From: Sordariomycetes sp. S80-01Y
Lineage: Eukaryota; Ascomycota; Sordariomycetes
Reading direction: 5' to 3'
Length of the DNA stretch: 64,000 bases
Assembly: GCA_037042185.1 (NCBI GenBank)
Contig: JAXQJY010000026.1
Location: forward strand, 1,984,001-2,048,000
The notes beneath the pieces were generated by a model. That model was given only the letters and a program-made list of their open reading frames with translations, was not told where the DNA came from and did not search any database. Below are positions 10,450 to 19,419 of this stretch, piece after piece (the first letter of the stretch is position 1; every line of letters starts with the position of its first letter). The position numbers and the translations under genes were made by a program.

Positions 10450-12951
10450 ATGTATACCGTTCCCGACATCGTGGACGGCAACCTGGTTGACCGTAGTCGC
10501 GCATTCCACGACGACGTCTTCAACGGGGATGGACAGTCGAACCAGGACGCTGCAGCACTTTCGAGTTCGGCTATGGGAAACGAGCCCTACGAACTTTACC
10601 AACCCAACGATGGCTCCTCGGGCGTCTACTCGTCGACCGCCGCTGGCTCTGTACACGGGACTACCGCCAACCCTCTTCTAGAGAGCCAGTGAGTACACGA
10701 AGAAGGCAGACTGCCGGGCTGATGGAGTTGACTTACTGACATTCTTTGAAGACAGCCCCAAGACTACTCAGTGCATACATTTCACACCGATATCGACACT
10801 TTAGTACCACCGGGATTCAAGTCCGCTCCCAGCACCTCCGATATGCGCCCATCATTCAACCCCCCCGACCCTCTCGAAGATGGACTGCCGTTCAGCCAGA
10901 CATTTTGGACCGAGACTCCAGCGCTATCCAACCGCAGCATCTCGCAACTGGGCTCGAGCGACGATTTCGGCCTGTGCCGTCCTGCGCTCGGACCCCAACC
11001 GGGCTCCTACCTGACGATACCGAGCTCTGCCAGCAGCGCTCACACGTACTCCTACGCTGCCAGCTCTGTCGGCTCGGAATATGTGTGCGAGCAGTCTTCT
11101 CCCGTCGAGGTTTCGGCAGCTCGGGCCTACCAACATCACCGCAATGATTCCAACGCCGGCTCGTCAGGTCCGTTCTGGGAAGCTTGGCGGGCGCATGGAC
11201 AAAACATGGACTATCTGCCTGGGTTTACAGGCGCGCAGGACGTACACGGAATCGCCCAGCCTAGTTCGCGACCCTTGCCTGGCTATTCTCGCTCCGTGAG
11301 CTCGGGTATGCTCCAGAACACGAGTCATCACCAGCAGGACCTCCTCACGCCGCAAGCAGACGCTGCTGGGCGAGGCGTAGCTCGTCTATCCGACACATAC
11401 GGCTATGCTATGGCTCGGCATGGATCGACAAACTCCTCAAGGCAAAATCTCGACCGAGCTTGGTCGCGCAGACCTCGCAGCTCATCGGCATCGGAAACCT
11501 TGCAACCGCATGGGGCTGCCCTGATGAAACGGCGTTCCTCCGCGAGGGGCTCGGGGAGGAAAATTCCTAGCCATCGCATGTTGCTCTCTCCCCGCGAACC
11601 ATACCGTGGCGAGGCTGATCAGGAGCCTCCCACACCGTCGCCAACCCGCATCATAAGCCAGCCTCCGCCGCCAGTACAGAGGGGACGACGGAACGGTGTG
11701 ATGACGGAAAAGGGGAAGGCCGATGCCACTAAGAAGCGACGGAATCGCGAGGTATGCCTGGAATGCAAATTTAAAAGGATCATCGTAAGTGAATCCCCGT
11801 TTTAACTAGCGGGTAGGAATTAACGAAGTGTCAGTGCAACCCCCTGCCCGACTCCAGTGGCTGCGAAAGCTGTGCAAACAAAGGCATCTTTTGTGTGCCG
11901 TATCATTTCAACCAGTTCCGAACAGCTAGGTCAATGGACTTTCTTGGTAAGTTAACGCCTTGAAGAATCGTTCTATGCTAATTCCTCAGCGGAGTCCTAC
12001 TACTATTGCGCGTTCAGCCGTCCACGGTGGCTTCCATGCGCCCCTCCGGGGACCCTGGCGCAGCTACACGAGCGGCTTCGCAACGCCCAGCAGCACACCA
12101 GCTGCATCCGATGCTGGCTAGGGACGCGTCCGCTTTTCGAGATTGACCTGAACCATTGTCTGTATCTTATACAGAACATCCTAAAGGAATCGGACCCGCT
12201 GGCGGACTTCGCAAACTTCATCAGGGCGGACGCGGAGCAGCGAGAGGACGGCACGGTGCCCTGGGTGCAGTTCTTCGATCCGCCGACTCGCGAAGCAGCT
12301 TCCGAGCTGCGGGATATCAGCCGCATGATCTACTGCACCGAGATGGCGGCATGGCAGAACTTTACCGCGCGCGCCGACTGGGCGGGCAGCCACCGACCTC
12401 TGGACCCAGCTGATGCGGTGGATCATTCCCTCCTCGAGACGTCAACCTTGCTGTCCCGTCTCGTCTTGACGAGGCTGGAACATCTCGGCTACAGGAAGCT
12501 TCACGCACGGCTCAATGCCCCAAAGCCGCGGGCGACGCCCGAGCTGACGGAGCGGCTGGGTGCGCTGCTTCTCTCGATTCGCCGTCGCATCGCCATCTGG
12601 ACTCACCAACTCCCCGACCTCCCGGGCAGGGCGGCCTGCATGAAGTGTGCCAGGCTTGTCTGCCGAACCCTCTACTTCCACTACATGCGCATCGAGGCGA
12701 AATATCGTCCTGGGGGGCAGGCCAGCCTCGGGGACAGTCGGGAGACGGTTTGGCAGGCGCTCTTTGGATCGCCGCAAGAAGTCGAAGACGCGCCGACGGA
12801 AAACACCGAAGAGGGTTTTGAGCGCTGGCTGCAGAATGGCTCACGCTACATCGGTCCACACCAGGGGGGGCTTCAGCTCGAGGACTTCTTCCAGCAGGGC
12901 TCGCTCATGCCGGACGCTGCGCTCGGGTTTGGGTTTGACAGTTCGTGGTAG
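10450..12951 (+). CDS. Zn(II)2Cys6 transcription factor
   Basis: Four exons: 10450-10688, 10752-11784, 11835-11946 and 11990-12951, 781 residues. All introns have GTGAGT/GTAAGT donors and AG acceptors, and phases agree. The binuclear cluster is C-x2-C-x6-C-x8-C-x2-C-x6-C at residues 415-444 (CLEC...CNPLPDSSGCESC...C), preceded by KKRRNRE. The second intron falls between the second and third cysteines, a common place in fungal Zn2Cys6 genes. The first 410 residues are Ser/Pro/Gln-rich and probably disordered, so the DNA-binding domain is central rather than N-terminal. The last 330 residues are helical and lack an obvious fungal_trans motif. Nuclear regulator; target unknown. The neighbouring trehalase gene is convergent, so co-regulation is only a possibility. 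Confidence 0.9.
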
Positions 12952-13099
12952 TGACGAGGCTCAGCCATGTCAACATGTATTCGAATGGGTTGGACTGAAC
13001 AAGACAAATGTGTATCGTATAACATTAGAATATCTACGCTCATAAACATGGATATCTCGCCCCTTGCCCCGTCTCTCGCTCAGGCGCGCTCGTAGCTCA

Positions 13100-15130
13100 T
13101 TACATCCACGGCTGTCTATGCGTCCCCCTCTTGCCGAAGCGCTTGGTCCTCTGCGCGTCCCGGGAGCCCAGCTCGACGGCGCTCCTCTTGCGCGTGTGCG
13201 TGTCGGCGGCCTCGATGTCGCCGCAGTCGGGGCGGTCGAGCTCATTCTTGAACTCGTCGACGGTCCAGATGAGGACGCCGTTGGTCCAGCCGAAGCCCTC
13301 GACGACCTCGTACTCGCCGCCGCCGCCGGCGATGTTGGTGGCGTTGTCGGCGTACTTCTCGAACATGATGCCCACATCCTCGGAGCCGAGGCCGTCGAGC
13401 TGGGGCGTCTCCGAGGTGGAGCCGCCGGTGGCGCGCCAGGTGCAGAAGGTGGTGTCCAGGTAGCGCTGGCCGAGGCGCAGGGCCAGGGCGTGCACGTCCT
13501 TGTAGGCCGGGTCGTCCTCGCCGAAGGTGGGCGGCGTGTTCTGCAGGCCGGCCATGAGGATGTGCATGAGCGGCGGCCACACCGAGGGCTGGTCCCACTG
13601 CTCGCCCGTCTTGAAGTTGGTGGCGGGGATGCCGCCCTGGCGCAGGTCGAGGTAGTCGGCCACGCGCTTGTAGGCCGTCTTGACGGCGTAGGGGTTGTTC
13701 TTGATGTACTCGGGCGCGGCGCCCATCCAGAAGGGGTAGAACTGGGCGACGCTGAAGAGTACCTGCTTGTTGGCCGGGGCGGTGCTGTTGTCGACGGCGG
13801 CCGTGTCGTCGTCGGCCGGCACATAGATGTACTGGCTGCCCGAGGTCATGTTGTAGTCAAAGTACGAGTACAGCGTCTCGTTCCACATGAGGGCGTGCAG
13901 GCCCTCGGCGCGCGTCCTCGCGAGCTCCTCCCACTCGGCGGCCGCCGTGTCGTTGCCCGTCTCGTTGTAGAAGCGCGCGATGGCCATCTCGTTGCCGTAC
14001 ATGATGGAGTTGAGGTCGACGGGCACGATCTCCTTGGTGTTGAGGTAGCGCAGCGGGAAGTACTTGTCCTCGGCGGCGTCCTCGGGGCGGGCGATCCAGC
14101 GGGAGGTGTAGTCCCAGCCCGACTCGGCGCCCGAGGCCAGGTTGGCGTAGAGCTCCCTGACCTCGGTGTCGTTCAGGGGCTCGTTCTCCGGGTAGATGAT
14201 GCCGCTGTCGGCGCTGTAGTAGGACGAGTTCTTGGCCGTCTCGTAGTCCTCCCTGTAGGACTCGGGGCGCGGCTGCGTGTTCTGGACGGCGTAGTGGTTG
14301 AGGGTGTAGGTGGTGCCGTTGGCCTCGACGTCCACGGTGCGGTTCGTCATGAAGAACTCGTGCTCCTTGACCAGCAGAGGCAGCGCGCGGTCGAGGATGT
14401 CCGTGTCGTTGGTGTGCTCGATGTAGATCCTGACCATCTGCGACAGGACCGGCGGCTGCGAGCGGTTGAGGTAGTAGATCCGGGCGCCGTTGGGCACGAA
14501 GCCGAACTGCTCGACGAAGTCGAGGAAGTTCTCAATCGTGTTCTTGGAGATGTCGATGAAGGAGCCGCCCGTGCGGAGCAGGCCCTCAAGGATCCAGTAC
14601 GTGTCCCAGTAGTAGGGCTCCCTGAAGCGGCCGCCGGCGACGACAAAGGTGCGGTTGATGGGGATGAAGGACGAGGGGCAGTCGGTGCAGTTGGAGCCGG
14701 CACCTCCGCTGTAGGAGCGCGTCAGGTCGGGCCAGATGTCGATGACCTTGCTGGTGAACTCCTTGATGACGGCGTCGTCCACGTCGTCGAGGAAGGCGGG
14801 ATCCGTGTCCAGCTCGTCCTTGTCCACCTCCTTCAGCTCGCCGCCGGCGTCGGCGAAGAACTCGTCGAGGAAGTCGTTGAGGGCCGTGTTGTTGCTCAGC
14901 GGCTTCTCCAGCTTGGCAAAGGCCTCCTCGATCTGGCGCAGGGGCTTGATGGCGGGCATGTCCACAAAGGTCTTGGAGTCCTCGAAGGGGTGGGCGAGCT
15001 CGATCTCGCGCAGGATGTCGCCATGGCAGTAGATGGGCGAGTCGCATGGGGCGACGACGGAGCCGTTGGTGTAGAGGGCCTTAACGGCGAGGGCACCTCC
15101 CAGGAGCAGCGAGGGCTTGAAGGGGGCCAT
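13100..15130 (-). CDS. Secreted GH37 trehalase
   Basis: Single exon, 676 residues from ATG 15128-15130; an in-frame ATG 18 codons upstream would put a proline-rich leader before the signal peptide and is less likely. The N-terminus is a signal peptide (about 1-17). Next comes CDSPIYCHGDIL and DSKTFVDMP, as in animal and bacterial periplasmic trehalases. GH37 signature 1 is GGRFREPYYWDTYW (about 166-179) and signature 2 is QWDQPSVWPP (about 510-520). Many N-x-S/T sites fit a secreted glycoprotein. It lacks the regulatory phosphorylation region of cytosolic neutral trehalase. Reaction: trehalose to two glucose, outside the cell or in the wall. A TATA box lies about 85 bp upstream. Confidence 0.93.
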   Translation of the reverse strand: MAPFKPSLLLGGALAVKALYTNGSVVAPCDSPIYCHGDILREIELAHPFEDSKTFVDMPAIKPLRQIEEAFAKLEKPLSNNTALNDFLDEFFADAGGELKEVDKDELDTDPAFLDDVDDAVIKEFTSKVIDIWPDLTRSYSGGAGSNCTDCPSSFIPINRTFVVAGGRFREPYYWDTYWILEGLLRTGGSFIDISKNTIENFLDFVEQFGFVPNGARIYYLNRSQPPVLSQMVRIYIEHTNDTDILDRALPLLVKEHEFFMTNRTVDVEANGTTYTLNHYAVQNTQPRPESYREDYETAKNSSYYSADSGIIYPENEPLNDTEVRELYANLASGAESGWDYTSRWIARPEDAAEDKYFPLRYLNTKEIVPVDLNSIMYGNEMAIARFYNETGNDTAAAEWEELARTRAEGLHALMWNETLYSYFDYNMTSGSQYIYVPADDDTAAVDNSTAPANKQVLFSVAQFYPFWMGAAPEYIKNNPYAVKTAYKRVADYLDLRQGGIPATNFKTGEQWDQPSVWPPLMHILMAGLQNTPPTFGEDDPAYKDVHALALRLGQRYLDTTFCTWRATGGSTSETPQLDGLGSEDVGIMFEKYADNATNIAGGGGEYEVVEGFGWTNGVLIWTVDEFKNELDRPDCGDIEAADTHTRKRSAVELGSRDAQRTKRFGKRGTHRQPWM

Positions 15131-16564
15131 GGCGGGTGCGGTGTGGGGTGGATGAGGCGTGAGGCCGAGGCAGATGAGGAACACGGTGCAGCGCGTGCGG
15201 GCGGAGGTGGTTTATATATACATGCTGCCGTGCAGGTCTGAGCAGCCGGACTTCTTGGTCCAGCCCTGTCTGTGGGGGGCCTCGCTGGAGCTAAGGCCGA
15301 AAAGCGATGGCAGTGCGAGGCGATGGGAGGTGGAACTCGAATGGAAGGACATGGGGCCGATGCTTATTCCAGGTGGGCACCATTCGGGCCTTCGAGGCGG
15401 CCTGGGTGGGTGCAGCGGTGACGATGATCAGGCTTGGGGGTGGTGTTGGCGGTGCTAAGGCGAGGCGGGTTAGCGGAGTGAGGTAGTTCTCCAGATTCCG
15501 GGGACGGATGCGGACAGGTGGGGCCTGTCGATCGTTCTTTCCGTTGAAACTTGGAGATCAAATTTTTGTCTTTTCAGCGGCACGAGTCTCACGTCTATGT
15601 TCTTTTCCGAAACAACCCATTCTGTGCCCTGCGATCAGCCTGCCTTGTATTCAGCACGTTGTATCTGCGCTTCATCTATAACTCAACTGACGTTGGGTCG
15701 CGGCCACGCCCGCAGCGGCTGAACTGGTAAACTCGAAAACTCGCTTACAGCGCGGCCCCACCGCTGCCTCGTCATGTTTTCTCTAGGCTCTGCATCCCTG
15801 ACGCCACCATGTGCTCATCCTCATGCTCGTCCGCCGCGTCAACCCGCTCAACTCATGCCCGCAGAGCCCGCGCATCGCAGCCTTGCTTCTCAGCTGTGCG
15901 ACTCGGCACGGTCCTGGCGTTCCCCGCACGCGCAGCATCAGGCATAGGTAGTCCGGCGCAGCAGCGCACCACAGCACACGTGGGCAGCGCGCCATCGAAC
16001 CTTGCGCCCCAACCCGCTGCTAGCCTGTCGACTCCTCAGACTCGCGACCGCAATTGCCTTTGCCCGCGGCATCGGGTCCCCTGCTGGCCTCGTCCGCGGG
16101 CCGATTGACAGCAGACGCCTCTCCCCTCGTCGCCTGCAGCGCAGTTGTGCCATGGGGACCGCAGGAGGAGACACCGAAATACTCCCACTGCACAGACGGT
16201 CTAACGGTCTGCTCGCCTGTCAGAGAGCCGGCGCACGCGCGTCTGACGTCACGCCGCAGCAGCCCTTCGGCAGTCCACGCTTGGCCGTTGACCTGCAGCT
16301 GCAGCGACAGTCAGAGCGGCTGGCGGCCTGGCACACGTAGGAGGCTTCTCGCGGGGGTTGGGGTTGGGGTTGGTGTTACGAATCACCTCTTTGACCATCC
16401 GGGAGCGTTGCCTTGACCTGACCTGAACTCAATTGACTCGATGCGCGGGGCCCCCGCCATGTTGCGGTCGATTGGTGCCTGGGTGTTGGTGGTGGTGTGC
16501 TTCAATTCTAGGGCCGGTAATGGTATGGTAGGTATCTCGTGGTCCAACCTCGAACATAGTCTAT
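15131..16564. other. Intergenic, upstream of trehalase
   Basis: 1.4 kb between the trehalase start and the end of the isochorismatase-like gene. It holds the trehalase TATA box and a G-rich TTGGGG tract at 16353-16374. Open frames at 15809-16340 are low-complexity Ser/Ala/Arg and not convincing. Confidence 0.4.
15212..15221 (-). promoter_or_regulatory. TATA box, trehalase
   Basis: Reading on the minus strand, TATATATAAA lies about 80-90 bp before the trehalase ATG. This also argues for the downstream ATG at 15130 rather than the one at 15184, which would leave almost no 5' UTR. Confidence 0.5.
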
Positions 16565-17169
16565 TCACTGAAGCCTCCCCGCAGCCTTCCATCCCGCCAC
16601 GGCATTCTCCCATGGCACCACTTCGGCCCCCAGCGCGCTTAGCCTCCCCTCAACAGCCCTCTCAATGTCTGCAGCCTTTTCATTTCCGTCGTCGTAGGTC
16701 GAGTGCGCGCCCTGCAGCAGCGTGACGCCTAATCCCTCGTCCAAAGCTCCCTTGCTGGTGGCCTCGACGCAGCACTCGCTCTGGATGCCGAATGCCACGA
16801 TGCGGTCGATGCCCCTTTGCTTCAGGCCATCCGCGAGGGACGGATTGGATTTGAATGCGTCTCCTGGGCTTCGTCAGTCTTGCGTCTCAACTCGGGCCAG
16901 CTGTACGCACTCGTTGTCTTGGCCACGAGCGTCTCGTTGGCGGCGCCGATTTGCGGAGTAAAGACCAGCTCCCACATCTTGCTCCCTCGGATAAGCGATC
17001 CGCCTGGCGCGTCTTCGTGCTGCACAAAGTAGATGGGTTGTGAGGGCAAGCTGCGAGCAACCTCGAGAATCTTGGCGGCGGCGTCTCGGATGCGGGCGGC
17101 GTGTGGGATCTCGGTGTCTGGGTTGCTGGCCAGTTCAGTTTGGATATCGATGACGAAGAGGGCTGCCAT
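16565..17169 (-). CDS. Isochorismatase-like (cysteine) hydrolase
   Basis: Exons complement(16565-16863, 16911-17169), 185 residues. The 47-nt intron has GTGCGT, branch GACTGAC and CAG; removing it restores the conserved VAKTTRDAFKSNPSLADGLK. Catalytic triad visible: D8 (ALFVIDIQ), K84 (AKTTRDAF) and C118 (FGIQSECCVEAT). The family covers isochorismatases, nicotinamidases and N-carbamoylsarcosine amidases; this short single-domain form, without the nicotinamidase metal-binding His set, is best called an isochorismatase-family hydrolase of unknown substrate. Probably cytosolic: no targeting signal is visible. The ATG at 17167-17169 is chosen because conserved sequence begins immediately after it. 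Confidence 0.9.
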
Positions 17170-18051
17170 AGTGACTCTCAATGTCCACAACTCAGTGAAT
17201 GAGTCAAGTTGGCAATGAATCCGGCTGGCAGCACGGCTTGAGATTTTGTTGTGATGCGTTATTATTGAGGACGTCGCGAATGGACAGAATTGACCGTGAA
17301 TGTAATGCGGCTAGGAAGGCACCGGACACAGTCACGATGCGTCGCGGCGCGGCTGAAAATTAGCCCGCTGACGTTGAGCGTGAAGGCGGTAGCCAGATTA
17401 TCAAGAAAGCAAAGCTATGAGGAAGATTTAGCAAAATCACAAACATGAGCGTCGTTGCCATACTTGTCGCTCAATCGACGCTGTGAAACTCGCTTCAAAC
17501 AAATGCAGAGGCGTCGCGCACTATGGCAACCTTCACCATGCGTACGCGAGCACATTGGAGGCTTTCACTGCCAACTACAAGTTCTTGGACACAGGAACTA
17601 CGCATTTGACTTGTCAGAGCCTGGCATTGTAAAAGAGCCGTCTGACAAACGTCGACAGCGATGAAGTTGTCCCATGTTTGAATGTTCCTCGGCAGCAGCG
17701 GTGCCTCAAATACGCACCACATTACGTCGCTCGAGGATACAATACTCTCCCGACCCAATAGGCCTCAATTAGTATATGTGACTCATGAGTTGCTCTCATT
17801 TACTACACGTAACTTAGCTACTAAGGCAATCATTAACGTTTAGTTGTCTACTAGTTCTATAACCTTAGCACTCAACTGTGACGACTACCTAGGGTAGTCT
17901 CGTATTTATTCCTGAGCGTTCTGCGCGAAAAGGTGGGGGCTCTCTTCAAACTTGACCTCCAACTTGACCCCAACATCAGCCTCAAACTACTGCTGATGGA
18001 AAAACTGTCTCGACGCCAACCATCCCAATAAAATCATACCTTACGCAGGCC
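17170..18051. promoter_or_regulatory. Divergent intergenic region, isochorismatase-like / PPX1
   Basis: 880 bp with no convincing frame. The part at 17760-17900 is AT-rich and contains a perfect 7-bp-arm palindrome, GACTACC-TAG-GGTAGTC, at 17883-17899, about 155 bp before the PPX1 ATG. Confidence 0.4.
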
Positions 18052-19260
18052 ATGTCTCTCAGAAGCTTCCTATCGAGAGCCCGTGCAGCCCTCACCGCGC
18101 CGGCCGCGGAGCGCACCCTGCCTCTGACCTTTGTCGTGGGCAATGAATCGGCCGGTGAGCTACGCCCCGGCCCCTTTTCGTAGTCGAACCTGGCTCATCG
18201 ACACCTCCAAGACATTGACTCGCTCACCTCTGCCCTCGTGCTTGCCTACCTGCGCACCCAGGCCCCTCCACGGACCCTGCACATCCCCCTCTCCAACATC
18301 CCCCGGGCGGACCTCGCCCTCCGCACCGAGATGACTGCCGTGCTGCGACATGCGGGGTTGCAGCCGAGCGATTTGCTGACGTTGAGCGACCTGCCCGAGG
18401 GATTGAAGCCCGAGGACACTCGATGGCTGCTGGTGGACCACAATGCGCTGACGGGGAAGCTCGCCGTCTTCAGCAAGTCCGTCACGGGCGTGGTCGACCA
18501 CCACGTAGATGAGAACATGGTTCCGAAGGACGCCGCTCCGAGGATTGTCGAACCGTGCGGCAGCTGCATGAGCCTGGTCGTCGAGGAGAGCAAGCCTCTG
18601 TGGGAAACACTGGCCGGGTCCGACGAGACGTCGGGCGAAGAGGCCAAACTGGCAAAGCTGGGCTTGGCAGCGATACTCATCGACACCATCAACCTCACCG
18701 AGGAAGCAAAGATCAAGCCAAAGGACAGGACAGCCGCGGGGTTCTTGGAGGAGAAGCTCCAGGGCACCGGGTACGTCCGCGCAGAGTATTTTGAGGAGAT
18801 CCAGCGGGTCAAGGAGGACATCTCCAACCTTTCCCTGCGGGACATTTTGCGGAAGGACTACAAGGAATGGGACGAGGGCAATCTGAAGCTGGGCATCGCC
18901 AGCGTCGTCCAGGGTCTGTCCTACCTCCTGGGGGACAAGGCTTCCAACGACCCGGCGGTCCTCCTCGATGCGCTCTCTTCCTGGGCCCAGGAGCGCAAGC
19001 TTGACGTGGTGAGCGTCATGACCACGTCAAATCCCGATGGGGAGTTCCAGCGTCATCTCCTCGTGTGGGGCGTCAGCGACGAGGGCAGGGCGGCGACGGC
19101 GAGGTTCGTCGACGGCAACACGAAGGCGCTGGAGCTCGAGCCCTGGGGCGACGGGGTGCTGGATGGCGAGGGGCGGGCGGCCTGGAGGCAGAAGAACCTG
19201 AAGGAGAGCAGGAAGCAGGTTGCCCCGAGGCTGCGGGACGCGCTGACCAAGGCTAGCTGA
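18052..19260 (+). CDS. PPX1: Exopolyphosphatase (DHH family)
   Basis: Exons 18052-18154 and 18212-19260, 383 residues. The 57-nt intron (GTGAGC...AAG) splits the first metal-binding motif; splicing gives GNESADIDSLTSALVLAYL, the PPX1 signature. The DHH motif follows as VVDHHVDEN, and the DHHA2 region completes the C-terminal half. Length matches yeast Ppx1 (about 396). The reaction releases terminal phosphate from inorganic polyphosphate. The first 21 residues (MSLRSFLSRARAALTAPAAE) contain several arginines and few acidic residues, so mitochondrial import is possible; yeast Ppx1 is reported in cytosol and mitochondria. The gene ends about 160 bp from the convergent ATP25. Confidence 0.94.
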
Positions 19261-19419
19261 CTATACGTGCACTCAGGGGCTCGGCGCATGATGGCAAAGA
19301 TGTGAAGGCTGGTTGAGATTAGAGACTCTCCCGAAGGGGGATGAGCATGCCCATGTGATTATTACAAGATATACACTTTTGTTATACAGATTCTACCGAC
19401 GAGCCCTCGTCCTAGCGCC

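Noticed and set aside
13064-15241. 725-codon open frame antisense to the trehalase
   Set aside because: Shadow of a GC-rich coding strand: Val/Gly/Leu/Asp-rich, no conserved domain, no splice signals. The same applies to long antisense frames at 4769-6346, 30989-32350, 40393-41748, 44704-45981 and 46375-48372.
15809-16416. Ser/Ala/Arg-rich plus-strand frames upstream of trehalase
   Set aside because: Low-complexity composition in overlapping frames with no domain or intron structure.
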